DNA from: Shewanella sp. HN-41
GTDB lineage: Bacteria > Pseudomonadota > Gammaproteobacteria > Enterobacterales > Shewanellaceae
DNA length: 64,000 bases
Reading direction: 5' to 3'
Assembly: GCF_000217915.1 (NCBI RefSeq)
Contig: NZ_AFOZ01000034.1
Location: 1 to 64,000 of the forward strand
Part shown: positions 9,588-19,555 of the stretch, in pieces
Numbering within the stretch: the stretch's first letter is position 1
Layout: each line of letters starts with the position of its first letter
The notes under the pieces: model-generated
Databases searched by the model: none
Told to the model about the DNA's origin: nothing
Seen by the model: only the letters and a program-made list of their open reading frames with translations
Made by a program: the position numbers and the translations under genes

Positions 9588-10546
9588 CTACTTCCTAAAA
9601 TTATCTTGGTTGGCCAAGAACCATTGGTAAGTAGCCAGTAATCCCTGCTCTAAGGCTACCGAAGCCTGCCAACCTAAAGATCTTAAGCGTGATACATCCA
9701 TCAATTTACGTGGCGCCCCATCGGGTTTAGAGGCATCGAATACAATTTCACCTTTAAAGCCAACCACCTTAGCCACCGTCTCAACCAACTCACGAATTGT
9801 ACAATCAACACCGGTTCCAACATTAATGTGGCTTAACATGGGTGCAGTATTCGCAGAGTAAGTCGCTTGGTCTAAGTTCATCACATAAATTGAGGCTGCA
9901 GCCATATCATCAACGTGTAAAAATTCCCGCATCGGCGTACCTGATCCCCACGCCATCACCTGAGGCTCGCCGTTAAGTTTTGCTTCATGAAAGCGGCGCA
10001 GTAGCGCAGGAATAACATGGGAGTTTTCAGGATGAAAATTATCGTTCTCACCATACAAGTTGGTTGGCATCACTGAGCGGTAATTGCGGCCATATTGGCG
10101 ATTGTAAGACTCGCACATTTTAATACCAGCGATTTTGGCAATGGCATAGGGCTCGTTCGTGGGCTCCAAGGTACCAGTTAACAATGCGCTCTCTGTCATT
10201 GGCTGGTTGGCAAGCTTTGGATAAATACATGATGAACCTAAAAACAATAAATCCTGCACGCCTGCAAGATGCGCACTATGGATAATGTTATTTTGAATAG
10301 TCAGGTTCTCATAGATAAATTCAGCAGGGTAAGTATTATTGGCAATAATGCCGCCCACTTTTGCTGCTGCAAGATAAACTTGGTCAATTTTTTCAGTTGC
10401 AAAAAATACCGCACCGCGGTTTGATCAAGCAGGTCAAGCTCATCACGCGTACGGGTCACAACGTTAACATCACAATTCCTTTGTAGTTGACGTACAATAG
10501 CAGACCCCACCATACCTCGATGACCAGCAACAAATATGTTTTTCAT
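9588..10546 (-). pseudogene. fcl: GDP-L-fucose synthase, frameshifted
   Basis: Fcl (WcaG) epimerises and reduces GDP-4-keto-6-deoxy-mannose to GDP-L-fucose. The frame opens at 10546 with [20 protein letters not shown] (NADP-binding) and breaks after TAVRYF. The second part runs in another frame from about 10400 to 9588, with [10 protein letters not shown], the catalytic YAIAK, and [19 protein letters not shown]. Adding one T to the six-T run on the coding strand (A run, 10401-10406) restores an uninterrupted 319-residue protein, the normal family length. The lesion is a single slippage-type deletion. It could be a real mutation, a phase-variable tract or a base-calling error. If real, GDP-fucose is not made from this locus. 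Confidence 0.88.
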
Positions 10547-10573
10547 GTAAAAAACCCATCAAACAATAAAAAT

Positions 10574-10599
10574 AAAAAAGCTGAGAGTGTACTCTCAGC
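10574..10599 (-). terminator. Intrinsic terminator between gmd and fcl
   Basis: A perfect 9-bp stem (GCTGAGAGT at 10580-10588, ACTCTCAGC at 10591-10599) has a 2-nt loop. On the minus strand it is followed at once by a run of T (10579 down to 10574) and more T-rich sequence. It lies inside the sugar operon, so transcription beyond gmd would need read-through, for example by RfaH-modified polymerase (inference). Confidence 0.85.
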
Positions 10600-10619
10600 C
10601 GAAGCACAATTAAGCGAGG

Positions 10620-11741
10620 TTACTCAACTGATACGCTAATATCGTAACCATGATGTTTAAGGATGGCATGTTGCTTTGCTTTATCCAGATCGTTTTGCAC
10701 CATCTCGGCACACATTTCTTCAACCGTAATTTCTGGCACCCAGCCAAGCTTAGCTTTCGCTTTTGACGGATCTCCTAATAAAGTTTCAACTTCTGCCGGG
10801 CGGAAGTAACGAGGGTCAACCTTAACAATCACATCACCCACCTTAAGCGCAGGGGCATTATCGCCTTCAATTGCAATAACAGTGGCAATTTCATTCACCC
10901 CTTCACCACTAAATCCAAGGGTAATACCCAGCTCTGCCGCTGACATACGTACAAATTCACGTACCGAAATTTGCTTACCAGTAGCAATCACAAAATCTTC
11001 TGCTACGTCTTGCTGCAACATCATCCATTGCATACGCACATAGTCTTTAGCATGGCCCCAGTCACGAAGTGCGTCCATGTTTCCTAGGTATAAACATTTC
11101 TCTAACCCTTGGGAAATATTGGCAATAGCGCGAGTAATCTTACGGGTAACAAACGTTTCTCCACGACGTGGTGACTCATGGTTAAACAAAATGCCATTAC
11201 ATGCATATATACCGTAGGATTCACGGTAATTCACCACGATCCAATAAGCATACATTTTGGCTACGGCATAGGGAGAGCGCGGATAAAACGGAGTCGTTTC
11301 GCGCTGCGGAATCTCTTGCACAAGGCCATATAACTCAGAAGTTGATGCCTGATAAAAACGGGTCTTCTTCTCGAGCCCACAGATACGGATTGCTTCAAGT
11401 AACCGTAACGTCCCCATCGCATCGACATCAGCAGTGTATTCAGGTGATTCAAATGATACCGCAACGTGAGACTGGGCACCTAAATTGTATATTTCATCTG
11501 GTTGAATCTCTTGTACTAATCGTACCAAATTAGAGGTATCCGTTAAGTCACCATAGTGCAGGAAAAAATTAGGGTTAGATGCATGTCTATCTTGATAAAT
11601 ATGATCGACACGCTCCGTATTAAACGATGAAGCACGGCGTTTAATACCGTGAACTTCATATCCCTTTTCTAATAACAATTCTGCTAAATAAGAACCGTCT
11701 TGGCCAGTGATGCCTGTGATGAGTGCGACTTTATTGCTCAT
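10620..11741 (-). CDS. gmd: GDP-mannose 4,6-dehydratase
   Basis: Converts GDP-D-mannose to GDP-4-keto-6-deoxy-D-mannose with bound NADP, the first step to GDP-L-fucose and related sugars. The 373-residue length is normal. Visible motifs are [16 protein letters not shown] (cofactor loop), the active-site STSELYG and YAVAK, and [16 protein letters not shown] of the nucleotide-sugar site. Intact, followed by a strong terminator and then the broken fcl. If fcl is truly dead, the product would be a dead end or feed another enzyme. Confidence 0.95.
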   Translation of the reverse strand: MSNKVALITGITGQDGSYLAELLLEKGYEVHGIKRRASSFNTERVDHIYQDRHASNPNFFLHYGDLTDTSNLVRLVQEIQPDEIYNLGAQSHVAVSFESPEYTADVDAMGTLRLLEAIRICGLEKKTRFYQASTSELYGLVQEIPQRETTPFYPRSPYAVAKMYAYWIVVNYRESYGIYACNGILFNHESPRRGETFVTRKITRAIANISQGLEKCLYLGNMDALRDWGHAKDYVRMQWMMLQQDVAEDFVIATGKQISVREFVRMSAAELGITLGFSGEGVNEIATVIAIEGDNAPALKVGDVIVKVDPRYFRPAEVETLLGDPSKAKAKLGWVPEITVEEMCAEMVQNDLDKAKQHAILKHHGYDISVSVE

Positions 11742-11781
11742 TTTATTTCCTGTGTTAAAAATTGATTTTCTATATCACTAA

Positions 11782-12762
11782 TTATTTAGTAAGCAATTCG
11801 TTGTAAACCGCCAACGTTTCATCAAAACAGCGATCCCAAGAAAACTTGGCTGCTTGATCAAAACCGGCAGTAATTAATTGCTTTCGCATTGTTGGTAATT
11901 TTATCAAAGCTTTACTGAATGCGGCAACCGTTGCTTTATCCACCAAAATTGCGGCATCACTAGCCACTTCGGGAATGGATGAAACATTCACCGCAATAAC
12001 CGGGCAACCAGCGCGCATAGCCTCAATAACCGGAATACCAAATCCTTCATAGCTTGAGGGATACAGCAACGCATAGGCTTGGTTATAAGTTTGATTCAGC
12101 TCTTCGTCACTTAAACGGCCAAGCCACCGATAACGGTTAGGCAAATGTACATCAAGGTGCTTTACTTCATTTTCATTAAGTTTGCCACCACCCACGATTT
12201 TCAGTTGTAAATTTGGCACAGTGGCAACCGATTCAACCGCTAACTTAAAGTTCTTGTAACCACTGCGTGCACCAACAAACACTACATCTTGGCTTTGTTC
12301 ACTTGATACTCCATCGAGTGGATAATAACTCTCCGAAACACCGTTATGAATGACTCGAATTTTTTTCGGGTCAACCGGGCAATATTGCTGTAAATCTTTT
12401 GCCGTATTGTGCGATACACAGATCACTAAATCGCTGTTGCGAATTGCTCTATTTTTTTGCCATGAATGCACCCACTTAGCAGGGCCTTTGACAAATTTTT
12501 CATAAGTGAAGTCATGAACTGTTGTAACAATCTTAATGTTAGATTTATCATTCGGTGGCAATCTATAATAACTAGAATGAAAGACACCAGATTCATATAA
12601 AAAAGAGCAGTCTCTGTATCTATTTATTTTATTTATAGAACCCAAATCCAATACAATAAATTGTTTTCCAGAATCTACCATTCTCAAAATAATGTTATTG
12701 AAATAAACACTAATTCCACCACCTGATTGGAGATTGTAAATTATCGGATCAAATATAATCAC
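11782..12762 (-). CDS. Family 4 glycosyltransferase
   Basis: A retaining GT-B transferase of 326 residues probably adding one sugar of the O-repeat. The N-terminal domain has GGGISVYFNNII. The C-terminal donor-binding domain has VVFVGARSGYKN, WLGRLSDEEL and the E-x7-E motif in SSYEGFGIPVIEAMRAGCP. Relatives commonly transfer mannose or fucose from GDP-sugars, which would fit the adjacent GDP-mannose genes, but the donor is unproven. Lies between the broken polymerase gene and gmd. Its DNA is more GC-rich at the 3' end than at the 5' end. Confidence 0.85.
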   Translation of the reverse strand: MIIFDPIIYNLQSGGGISVYFNNIILRMVDSGKQFIVLDLGSINKINRYRDCSFLYESGVFHSSYYRLPPNDKSNIKIVTTVHDFTYEKFVKGPAKWVHSWQKNRAIRNSDLVICVSHNTAKDLQQYCPVDPKKIRVIHNGVSESYYPLDGVSSEQSQDVVFVGARSGYKNFKLAVESVATVPNLQLKIVGGGKLNENEVKHLDVHLPNRYRWLGRLSDEELNQTYNQAYALLYPSSYEGFGIPVIEAMRAGCPVIAVNVSSIPEVASDAAILVDKATVAAFSKALIKLPTMRKQLITAGFDQAAKFSWDRCFDETLAVYNELLTK

Positions 12763-12776
12763 TCACACCCTCACTT

Positions 12777-14133
12777 TCATGTTTTAGCTATAATAACTTT
12801 TTTCATGTCCATAGTTTTGTATAAAACGGCGAGCACGAATCCAACATAAATTGCGCTAACCGGTGACACGCCGTACAAACCGAAGTATGGAACAAGGAAG
12901 AGCAACAAATAAAATTTTGAAGTTCTCACAGTAATTTTAGATATCAAAAAAATAGACACTAATAAAAAACCAAAAATACCTACATTTATTATCAACCTAC
13001 CAAATGGAACGTTCCATATAGCATATCTATTGATATTACCCACCTCAGAGCCAAAAGAGAATATGTGATCAGCATAATCAGGCAAAGATATTATCCTATA
13101 CAACCCCATAGACCCAAGCCCAAATATCGAACCATACGTGTTAAATTCGAATAAATAATTTAAACTATCCATTGCAGAGACATATAAAGTATAATATTCC
13201 GAAAAAATAATCTGATATACATTTGGCAGTAGAGGATAAACAAAAAAGAAAAAAGAAAAACAAAAACACATTTAAAAGTAAAGCCGCATTAACTAAAACT
13301 CTATAGAAAATATATTTTGTGTTATAAGAATACATTACCAAACCGACGAAGAAAAAATAAGGAATTGCCCCCTTCCTTTGTGAAATAAGAGCCAATAAAA
13401 GAGCAATACTACAACAAATAAATAACTTGTGACGTTCCTTTTTTTTATCTATATCACTGCGAGAACTAACTAAAGTAAGAATACAAGCTGTCATAACACC
13501 AAAAAATAAGTATTCATCGCCAGCAAAGAAAATTTTCCATTGAAATCCGAATATTTCTCTTTGTATAACATGCTCCGATGGAAATAAAATCATTGCAACC
13601 ATTTTTACAATCCAACAAAACATTGAAAAGTAGATTAAATTAATGATTCTGCTCTTATCAAAACTTACCACCAAACAAAAAAACCAATAGCAAAGATAAA
13701 TGATCTTATATAAAAAAGAAAATAATTCCAATTTACCTCACCATAAAAAACAGATATAACTGTAGAAAACAACCCCAGAAAAAAACAAAATACAGAATCA
13801 AAATGCCTTTTAAATGCAAAAGATTACGCAAATAAAATGGAGAAATAAGTAATAATAGGATAGATAATAAATCTATCACTTTAATAGATGCAATTATATT
13901 TTTTGTGTAAACACTCGGATAAATTTCAGGTGTAATTCTATACAGTGCGTCTGGTATCGCATAAGTATTAGTACACATAACCAAAACCAAAATAATTGAA
14001 AAATGCCACTTCTTTTTTATAACAAGTAAAAAAACAAAACAATCAAAAATTGAATTTCAGGGAAATAAAAGAAATTAAATGAGCTGGCTACTGCAAAAAT
14101 AACGGAGGTCAAATACCAGTTGAGATGAATCAT
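12777..14133 (-). pseudogene. wzy: O-antigen polymerase (Wzy-like), three frameshifts
   Basis: A string of hydrophobic segments in three frames reads as one multispanning membrane protein between two glycosyltransferase genes, the usual place and make-up of a Wzy polymerase. The start ATG (14133) overlaps the upstream stop as ATGA. Three single-base changes restore about 451 residues: one base missing in the T run opposite 14028-14034, one extra base near 13735-13742 (AGGTAA for AGTAAA), and one extra base in the T-rich tract opposite about 13240-13262. Segments include LLLLISPFYLRNLL, ALISQRKGAIPYFF and a long hydrophilic loop around FEFNTYGSIFGLGSMG. The last is typical of the large periplasmic loop near the C-terminus. 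Assignment rests on topology and context, since Wzy proteins share little sequence. AT-rich throughout. Confidence 0.75.
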
Positions 14134-15227
14134 TTTTTATCAACTATAATTTTATTGAGATTTTCACAAAAATTATCGAAGGAAAACCGTTTAAAATCTG
14201 AATATTTAAGATTGGATGAAATAGTTTCCAATAAAATATCTATATTAGTTTCTGACCATTGACGGATGTTCATATTAGAATCTATGACAACACCGGCTTC
14301 ACCGCTATCAATTATTTCCATTGGACCTTCACCCTGTGCTGAAATAATATAACAACCATAGTACAATGCCTCAACCAATGCTAACCCGAATGGCTCATTT
14401 TCAGACATTGAGATTAAAAACTGACTTTGCTGCCACAACGGCCTGAGATCAGGCTTGTATCCATGATATGTTATTCGCGGATCAATATGACTCTGTTGAA
14501 TTATCTCAGATTCCAACATCAAAGCATCTGGATCATTTTTATCTGGCCTACCACATATATGAAGAAACCATTTTTTATCAGCATTCAGGTCTGCTAGGAT
14601 TTTAAATAACTCAATAACTTTATCAATTCTTTTCCATCTAGTAATTTGAGCGACACAAAGGCAGTGTACTTCATTCAGTTGTATATTCTTTTTAACTTCA
14701 ACCGGCTGGTAGATTGTACAATTAGGAAAATAAATTGTATTTTTAACACCTATACTCTTTAATATATCAACCCTGGATTTAGTTATCACTAGGATTTTAT
14801 CGACTAACAGCGAGATTATCCAACAAATAATTCTTGCTTTGACATTTTGAATTTTATGACTATCATGAAGATAAAAAAATGATCTATTTAATAACGCAAC
14901 AGGCCAATTATTAACAAGTGACTCTATATCATTAAATATAAAAATCGCATCATTTTTTATCAAGCCACGTTTAAAAAAACATCTAAATCCAGCAATGAAA
15001 TAAATAACTGAATTTAGCGGATTTGAAGATATTTTTTTTAAACATTTTGTTTTTCTTACTTCAAGACTAAAATCATTTTTATTTAAGACGAAATCTTCTG
15101 AGGCACAAGTTAAATAGACTCGATTATCTTTAGATAAGGTGTAAAGAGCCTTAGCTAAAATAAGCAACATTTTTTCAGCACCAGAGTAAATTTCAGAGGA
15201 ACTATACAGATAAAATTTATTTGACAT
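14130..15227 (-). CDS. Family 4 glycosyltransferase
   Basis: A GT-B glycosyltransferase of about 365 residues when started at MSNKFYLYSSSEIYSGAEK. That ATG (15227) overlaps the upstream TAA as TAATG. An ATG 12 codons earlier (15263) lies inside the upstream gene and looks less likely. N-terminal IYSGAEKMLLILAKAL and C-terminal VAQITRWKRIDK and SENEPFGLALVEALYYGC (E-x7-E) are typical. Its stop overlaps the wzy start by ATGA. Very AT-rich, consistent with recent acquisition of this part of the locus. Sugar specificity unknown. Confidence 0.83.
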   Translation of the reverse strand: MSNKFYLYSSSEIYSGAEKMLLILAKALYTLSKDNRVYLTCASEDFVLNKNDFSLEVRKTKCLKKISSNPLNSVIYFIAGFRCFFKRGLIKNDAIFIFNDIESLVNNWPVALLNRSFFYLHDSHKIQNVKARIICWIISLLVDKILVITKSRVDILKSIGVKNTIYFPNCTIYQPVEVKKNIQLNEVHCLCVAQITRWKRIDKVIELFKILADLNADKKWFLHICGRPDKNDPDALMLESEIIQQSHIDPRITYHGYKPDLRPLWQQSQFLISMSENEPFGLALVEALYYGCYIISAQGEGPMEIIDSGEAGVVIDSNMNIRQWSETNIDILLETISSNLKYSDFKRFSFDNFCENLNKIIVDKK

Positions 15228-15997
15228 TATAAAACCACTTTTACTTTTTCTTTTATAAAGCAAAATAGCCTAGATTTTTTATTTAGATAAGTATATACAA
15301 GTGCCAGATACGCCATTAAATAGTTACCACCATTTTTTACTGAAACACATCTAACCTCCTTAAGTGTTTTGAGATAATCACTATCATGTACGCCACCCGC
15401 AACCATATAAGCCAAAGGATAATCAATCTTCCTTGCTTTGTGTGATGCTAAATAGCTCCTAAGTAACAAGTCATAATCCATCGCTCTTTTGAGATTTAGA
15501 TCAAAATAACCTACATCAAAAAATATTTTTTTGCTTACAATGGTTGAAGGATGAAGAAATGGCATAACATATTTAATTTTTCGTTCGTAATTAGAAGCGG
15601 GAATTAGTAATGTCTCACGCCCCTGTTCAAGCCAGAACATATCACCATAAATTATCGATTCTTTATTAGTTTTTATAAATTCTAAAACTTGATTTATTGC
15701 ATCCCCATTCAAATAATCACCAGCATTTATAAACCAAATATAATCCCCACTAGCAGCTTTCACCCCTTTATTAAAGGCATCACTGATTCCTGCATCTTTT
15801 TCTGATATAAAATAATCAAAATGATGCCGATATTGCTTATAAAGATCATGTGATAAATCTGTTGAACCACCATCAATAACGAGATACTCAACATGTGTGT
15901 TTTTCTGTGCAATAACACTTTTTATTGTATTTTCTAAACCTTCAGAATATGCATTGAAAGAAATTGTGATTATAGAAATTTTAGGTTTTTGCAACAT
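15227..15997 (-). CDS. Family 2 glycosyltransferase
   Basis: A 256-residue GT-A enzyme: ISIITISFNAYSEGLENTIK at the N-terminus, YLVIDGGSTDLSHDL, SEKDAGISDAFNKGV and the acidic INAGDYL in place of a strict DxD. LKRAMDYDLLLR later matches the acceptor side of WcaA/WcaE-like enzymes. Overlaps the preceding gene by 17 bases and the following one by one base, so the three transferases are translationally linked. Low GC. Donor and acceptor cannot be assigned. Confidence 0.83.
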   Translation of the reverse strand: MLQKPKISIITISFNAYSEGLENTIKSVIAQKNTHVEYLVIDGGSTDLSHDLYKQYRHHFDYFISEKDAGISDAFNKGVKAASGDYIWFINAGDYLNGDAINQVLEFIKTNKESIIYGDMFWLEQGRETLLIPASNYERKIKYVMPFLHPSTIVSKKIFFDVGYFDLNLKRAMDYDLLLRSYLASHKARKIDYPLAYMVAGGVHDSDYLKTLKEVRCVSVKNGGNYLMAYLALVYTYLNKKSRLFCFIKEKVKVVL

Positions 15998-17222
15998 GGC
16001 GATATGTTCTCAAATATTCTTTAGCAATAATCGAATTCATCCTGATTTGTCTACTTGCATTAGCAATAGTAAATTTATCGAAAGCTCTAGTATTTTCTTT
16101 CAAAGAAATTTTATTAGACAATTCGATAGGATCTACTTTTTCGATTAAGTATCCAACTTCATCATTATTAATTAGATCATTCATGCCCCCAATATTAAAC
16201 GCAACACAAGGCGTACCACAGGCCAATGATTCAACTAGAGTATTAGGCAGATTATCTTGCAATGAGGGTGCAACAAAGAGGTCTGCCGAGTTATAAAGCA
16301 AACAGAGGCTGATATCGTCATATAGTCGCCCCATGTAATGGGTCTTGATCCCCGTCACTTGTTCAGCATCGCCGTGGCTGGCACCAAATACCACCAGTTC
16401 TATCTGATCGGCCTTCCCCTCTGTTTGCAACTGCTGCAGCGCAGGGATCAGCAGATGGTAACCTTTGCGTGGGTCCGAAGTACTTGACATGGCGCCAAAC
16501 AGCAACAACTGCTTGTCTTGCGGCAATCCCAGTGCTTCACGGGCCAACTCTCTGGGCAGTGGGCGGTACACATTGTGATCGATACAGTTGCTGGTAACCG
16601 TCACTGGCAAGCCAGCAAACAGAGTGCTTTGCCGGACACAGTCGGCTAGCCAATGGCTGGGCGTTACTATCTGAAATGACTTGCCAGCCCAAGCCTTTTG
16701 CTTGCGCATAAAGGTCCAGCGATCGAGGTCCAGTCCGCTATGTAGCTCATTGCGACTATCGCGGCTATACCCCATTTTATAACGTTGCGATGGTTTATCA
16801 TCGTCGTAATGCTCAGCCCCACTAAAGGCCCACATATCGTGCAGCGTCCAGACCACCGGTTGGCTAATACGACCGATTTCCCCCACCGACAGCATCTCCC
16901 CACCCAACCAATGAAGATTGACCACATCAGGAGCCAGCTTATCAACGTCTCGCAGCAGACCGGACGGTAAAAGGTTAAGTGAGTGATGTACCCAGTTCGG
17001 ACTTTTTTGCAAACGTACAATATAACGACTTAATGCTGCGGACAGTTTGATAAGCAACCGCCGCATACCGGAGACAGTGTGCACGAAGGGATCATCCGAG
17101 CATTTATTTATCACCAGCATGTGGCTATCGAGACCCAAGCTACGCTGCGCCTGATGCAAACGAAAGGCGGCGCGTGCGGCACCACCATCCAGATCGCTAT
17201 AGCAAATGTGGAGGATCCTCAT
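15981..17222 (-). CDS. Family 4 glycosyltransferase (WcaL/RfaB-like), mosaic gene
   Basis: A 413-residue GT-B transferase. It starts MRILHICYSDLDGGAARAAF and has VNLHWLGGEMLS and WTLHDMWAFSGAEHY. The donor site has LLFGAMSSTSDPRKGYHLL and APSLQDNLPNTLVESLACG (E-x7-E). The first three quarters (about 16300-17222) is clearly richer in G and C than the last quarter (15981 to about 16270), which is AT-rich like the genes after it. The gene looks like a recombination junction that kept the frame. Its start overlaps the stop of the pyruvyl-transferase gene by 4 bases. Confidence 0.85.
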   Translation of the reverse strand: MRILHICYSDLDGGAARAAFRLHQAQRSLGLDSHMLVINKCSDDPFVHTVSGMRRLLIKLSAALSRYIVRLQKSPNWVHHSLNLLPSGLLRDVDKLAPDVVNLHWLGGEMLSVGEIGRISQPVVWTLHDMWAFSGAEHYDDDKPSQRYKMGYSRDSRNELHSGLDLDRWTFMRKQKAWAGKSFQIVTPSHWLADCVRQSTLFAGLPVTVTSNCIDHNVYRPLPRELAREALGLPQDKQLLLFGAMSSTSDPRKGYHLLIPALQQLQTEGKADQIELVVFGASHGDAEQVTGIKTHYMGRLYDDISLCLLYNSADLFVAPSLQDNLPNTLVESLACGTPCVAFNIGGMNDLINNDEVGYLIEKVDPIELSNKISLKENTRAFDKFTIANASRQIRMNSIIAKEYLRTYRHVAKT

Positions 17223-18480
17223 GCCTTGACCTCCTGCAGTTTCGCCAACAACGCTGGGACGAAACTGAGCTGTTCCATGGAAATGGGCATGGCTGGAGGT
17301 GCATCCAGTGCTCTTTCTAGCGCAGTAAGTAATTCCTCAACCTTGAGATCTGTCATGCCCAGCAGGGGCGCACCAAAGCGCTCTGCCAGCGAGCGGACCT
17401 TGCCCTTACCTAGGGTGTAGTCCATTCCCACCGAGTTCACACCCAGCCCTAAGCCAAATACTAGCGAGTGGAAGCGCATGGCCAGCAGAGCATCAGCTGC
17501 CACGAACGCCTCACAATAGGGCAATGGTGCCATTTCCGGCCCCAGCAATGAATAATCCAGCACAGCTTCAAGCTTAGGTTGCTGGCGGAACAAGCGACGA
17601 TAGAACCAGCGGTCATCTGACCCGAAGTGGTTGGTACACATAGGCAGTGGCCGGATCAACAGATTTGGTCGTTTGGCCGCCAGCAGACTCAACGCCTCCA
17701 CGACCACCTTTTCATAGTTGTCGCGAATGGCCAACGCATGGGCAAGCGGGATATGACGCGCGTACTCCTGATAAGGGAAATCACGCAGCCCAAGCAACAG
17801 GATCTGGCGTTCGGGATCTAGCGTCTTGCTTGGCAATTGCCCAGCGATGCTGGCCAACCAGGTAAAGGCCGGATCTTCTGTCACCGGATCTTGCGCCACG
17901 TCTACACCAATCTGTTGCGCATAGTCACGTGAACGGGCATCCCGATAAACTCTGATATCTGCCAAGCGCAAGATGCTTGCAATGCTCTCATTATGCCAGA
18001 CATCACCCAATGGCCCGACACCACAACCGGCTACGACAGTACGGGCTTGACCCTGCTTAGCACGCTCAAAGATAGCTTGCATTGGCGCCAGTGAATCAAT
18101 TGCCATCAGAGGACCGCCACCAAACACCACATAGTCCATGTTGCGAGCAAGACCAATCCCCTCTTCAGGAGCCACAATCCGGGTGTTTCGAAATTCCGGC
18201 ATCTGGCGGCGAGTCATTTCACTGATATAGGGAAAGAGGGCAACCACGACAAAGCGCGTATCTTCACCGAGTTGACGTCTTAGAACATGCATCACCCCAC
18301 CGATAATCCCTTTGTCACCGAGGGTTTCGGTTCCATACCAGCCACAAATAAGTACCTGCTTGACTGCAACGGATGCCAGCGGCAAATCACTTTGTGTGCG
18401 ATAATACTGAAGCTGTTTGCTGTATCCACGGCGTTGACGTAAACGGTTGAGTACTGTAAATCCAGGCATTTGGCGCAATC
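16280..18480. other. GC-richer island bounded inside two genes
   Basis: By eye, base composition rises at about 16240-16300, within the 3' part of a glycosyltransferase gene. It falls again at about 18480-18560, between the radical-SAM and pyruvyl-transferase parts of the next gene. Flanks on both sides are AT-rich. The pattern suggests replacement or transfer of a segment covering one whole pyruvyl-transferase domain and most of one glycosyltransferase. Boundaries are approximate. Confidence 0.6.
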
Positions 18481-19548
18481 TTTTTTTTAGTCCGACACGT
18501 TCCTCAATACGTGATAACACCATTTGGCGATAAACCGCAGGGCTGGGAAGGCCAACGTAATCGTGGTGACAATTGGCGCATTCATTGGCAATGATTTCTT
18601 CCAAATGTGGTTTATTGTCAAAATAAGCCTTTAAAGGATCACCATCTGCAATATTGTTCATAAGGGCTTTACTCTTGACGGCACAATATGCAAGTTCACC
18701 TTTCGCAGTAATGGTTGCACCACGATGCTGCCAGTCACAACCAGCCGCTCTCGGTTTATCATGCAAAATTTGATCAATTAAAGAACGATAAAAGAATCGT
18801 TGTAATGGGCTCGGTTCGTAATACTTAATTAGACCCTCAAGAAATTCGACAAACTCGTATTTCTCTTCAAAAGTCAGTGCATAGGGATCGAGTAAATTTT
18901 CCGTATAGAGGCGCTGATGCGGTACCCCTTGACGATACTTGATATATAAGCCTCTACTAACACAAAACTCAAAAAGATCGGCTAGATGGAATACATTCTC
19001 ACGAATGACGGTACAACCAATTCTGACGTTATCCACTTGATCAAAGTCGCTGAGAAATGCCAAAACTTTTTTAGCATTCTCAAAGTTACCAGTGCGACCA
19101 CGGACTCGATCATGGACTTCTTCAAATCCATCTAATGAAACCATTACATCAAAATACTTACCTCTAGCTTTGACAAGCTTACCTATTTTTTCTATTTGCT
19201 CAATCACTTGCATATATTTATAAGCATTAGTGATCAACGATATCTGTTTAAGATTAGGTAGTTGATTAAGAGCCACTTCTACCAGCTCGATCAAATCATC
19301 ACGCAGAGTCGGCTCACCACCATTAAAACCTATTCCTTCTACACTGCGAAATAATTCGCTACTCAACCCCTTACGTAGATCATCTACCGAAATATCATTA
19401 CTTTTTTATTTTCCCAAATTCGGCACATCTGGCAACGAGAATTACAAATGTCATTAACTGGAAACTGGATTACTATTGGTCTCTCTAATTCTTTACTGTG
19501 ACCAATAAATGAGTTGCGTACTTGTTGATAGAATGATTTGAGCTTCAT
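17219..19548 (-). pseudogene. Radical SAM/SPASM protein fused to polysaccharide pyruvyl transferase, frameshifted
   Basis: From ATG 19548 the frame reads MKLKSFYQQVRNSFIG and reaches the iron-sulfur motif CNSRCQMC (CxxxCxxC). It breaks after RIWENKK, in an A run opposite 19400-19406 that has six A where seven would restore the frame. The rest (to 17219) continues the radical SAM barrel (GIGFNGGEPTLRDDL). SPASM-like cysteines follow (AAGCDWQHRG, ELAYCAVKS, NECANCHHD), then a complete pyruvyl-transferase domain (ICGWYGTETLGDKGIIGG, FGGGPLM, ALLAMRFHSLVFGLGLG). Repaired length is 776 residues. Pyruvyl transferases add ketal pyruvate from PEP to sugars. The partner radical chemistry is unknown. 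Both parts in one chain is unusual. The lesion is one homopolymer base, so a base-calling error is possible. Confidence 0.82.
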
Positions 19549-19555
19549 GAGATAA

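Noticed and set aside
12777..19548. Programmed frameshifting in wzy and the radical-SAM gene
   Set aside because: No slippery heptamer plus pseudoknot arrangement was evident, and wzy would need three events in mixed directions. Mutation or base-calling error is simpler.
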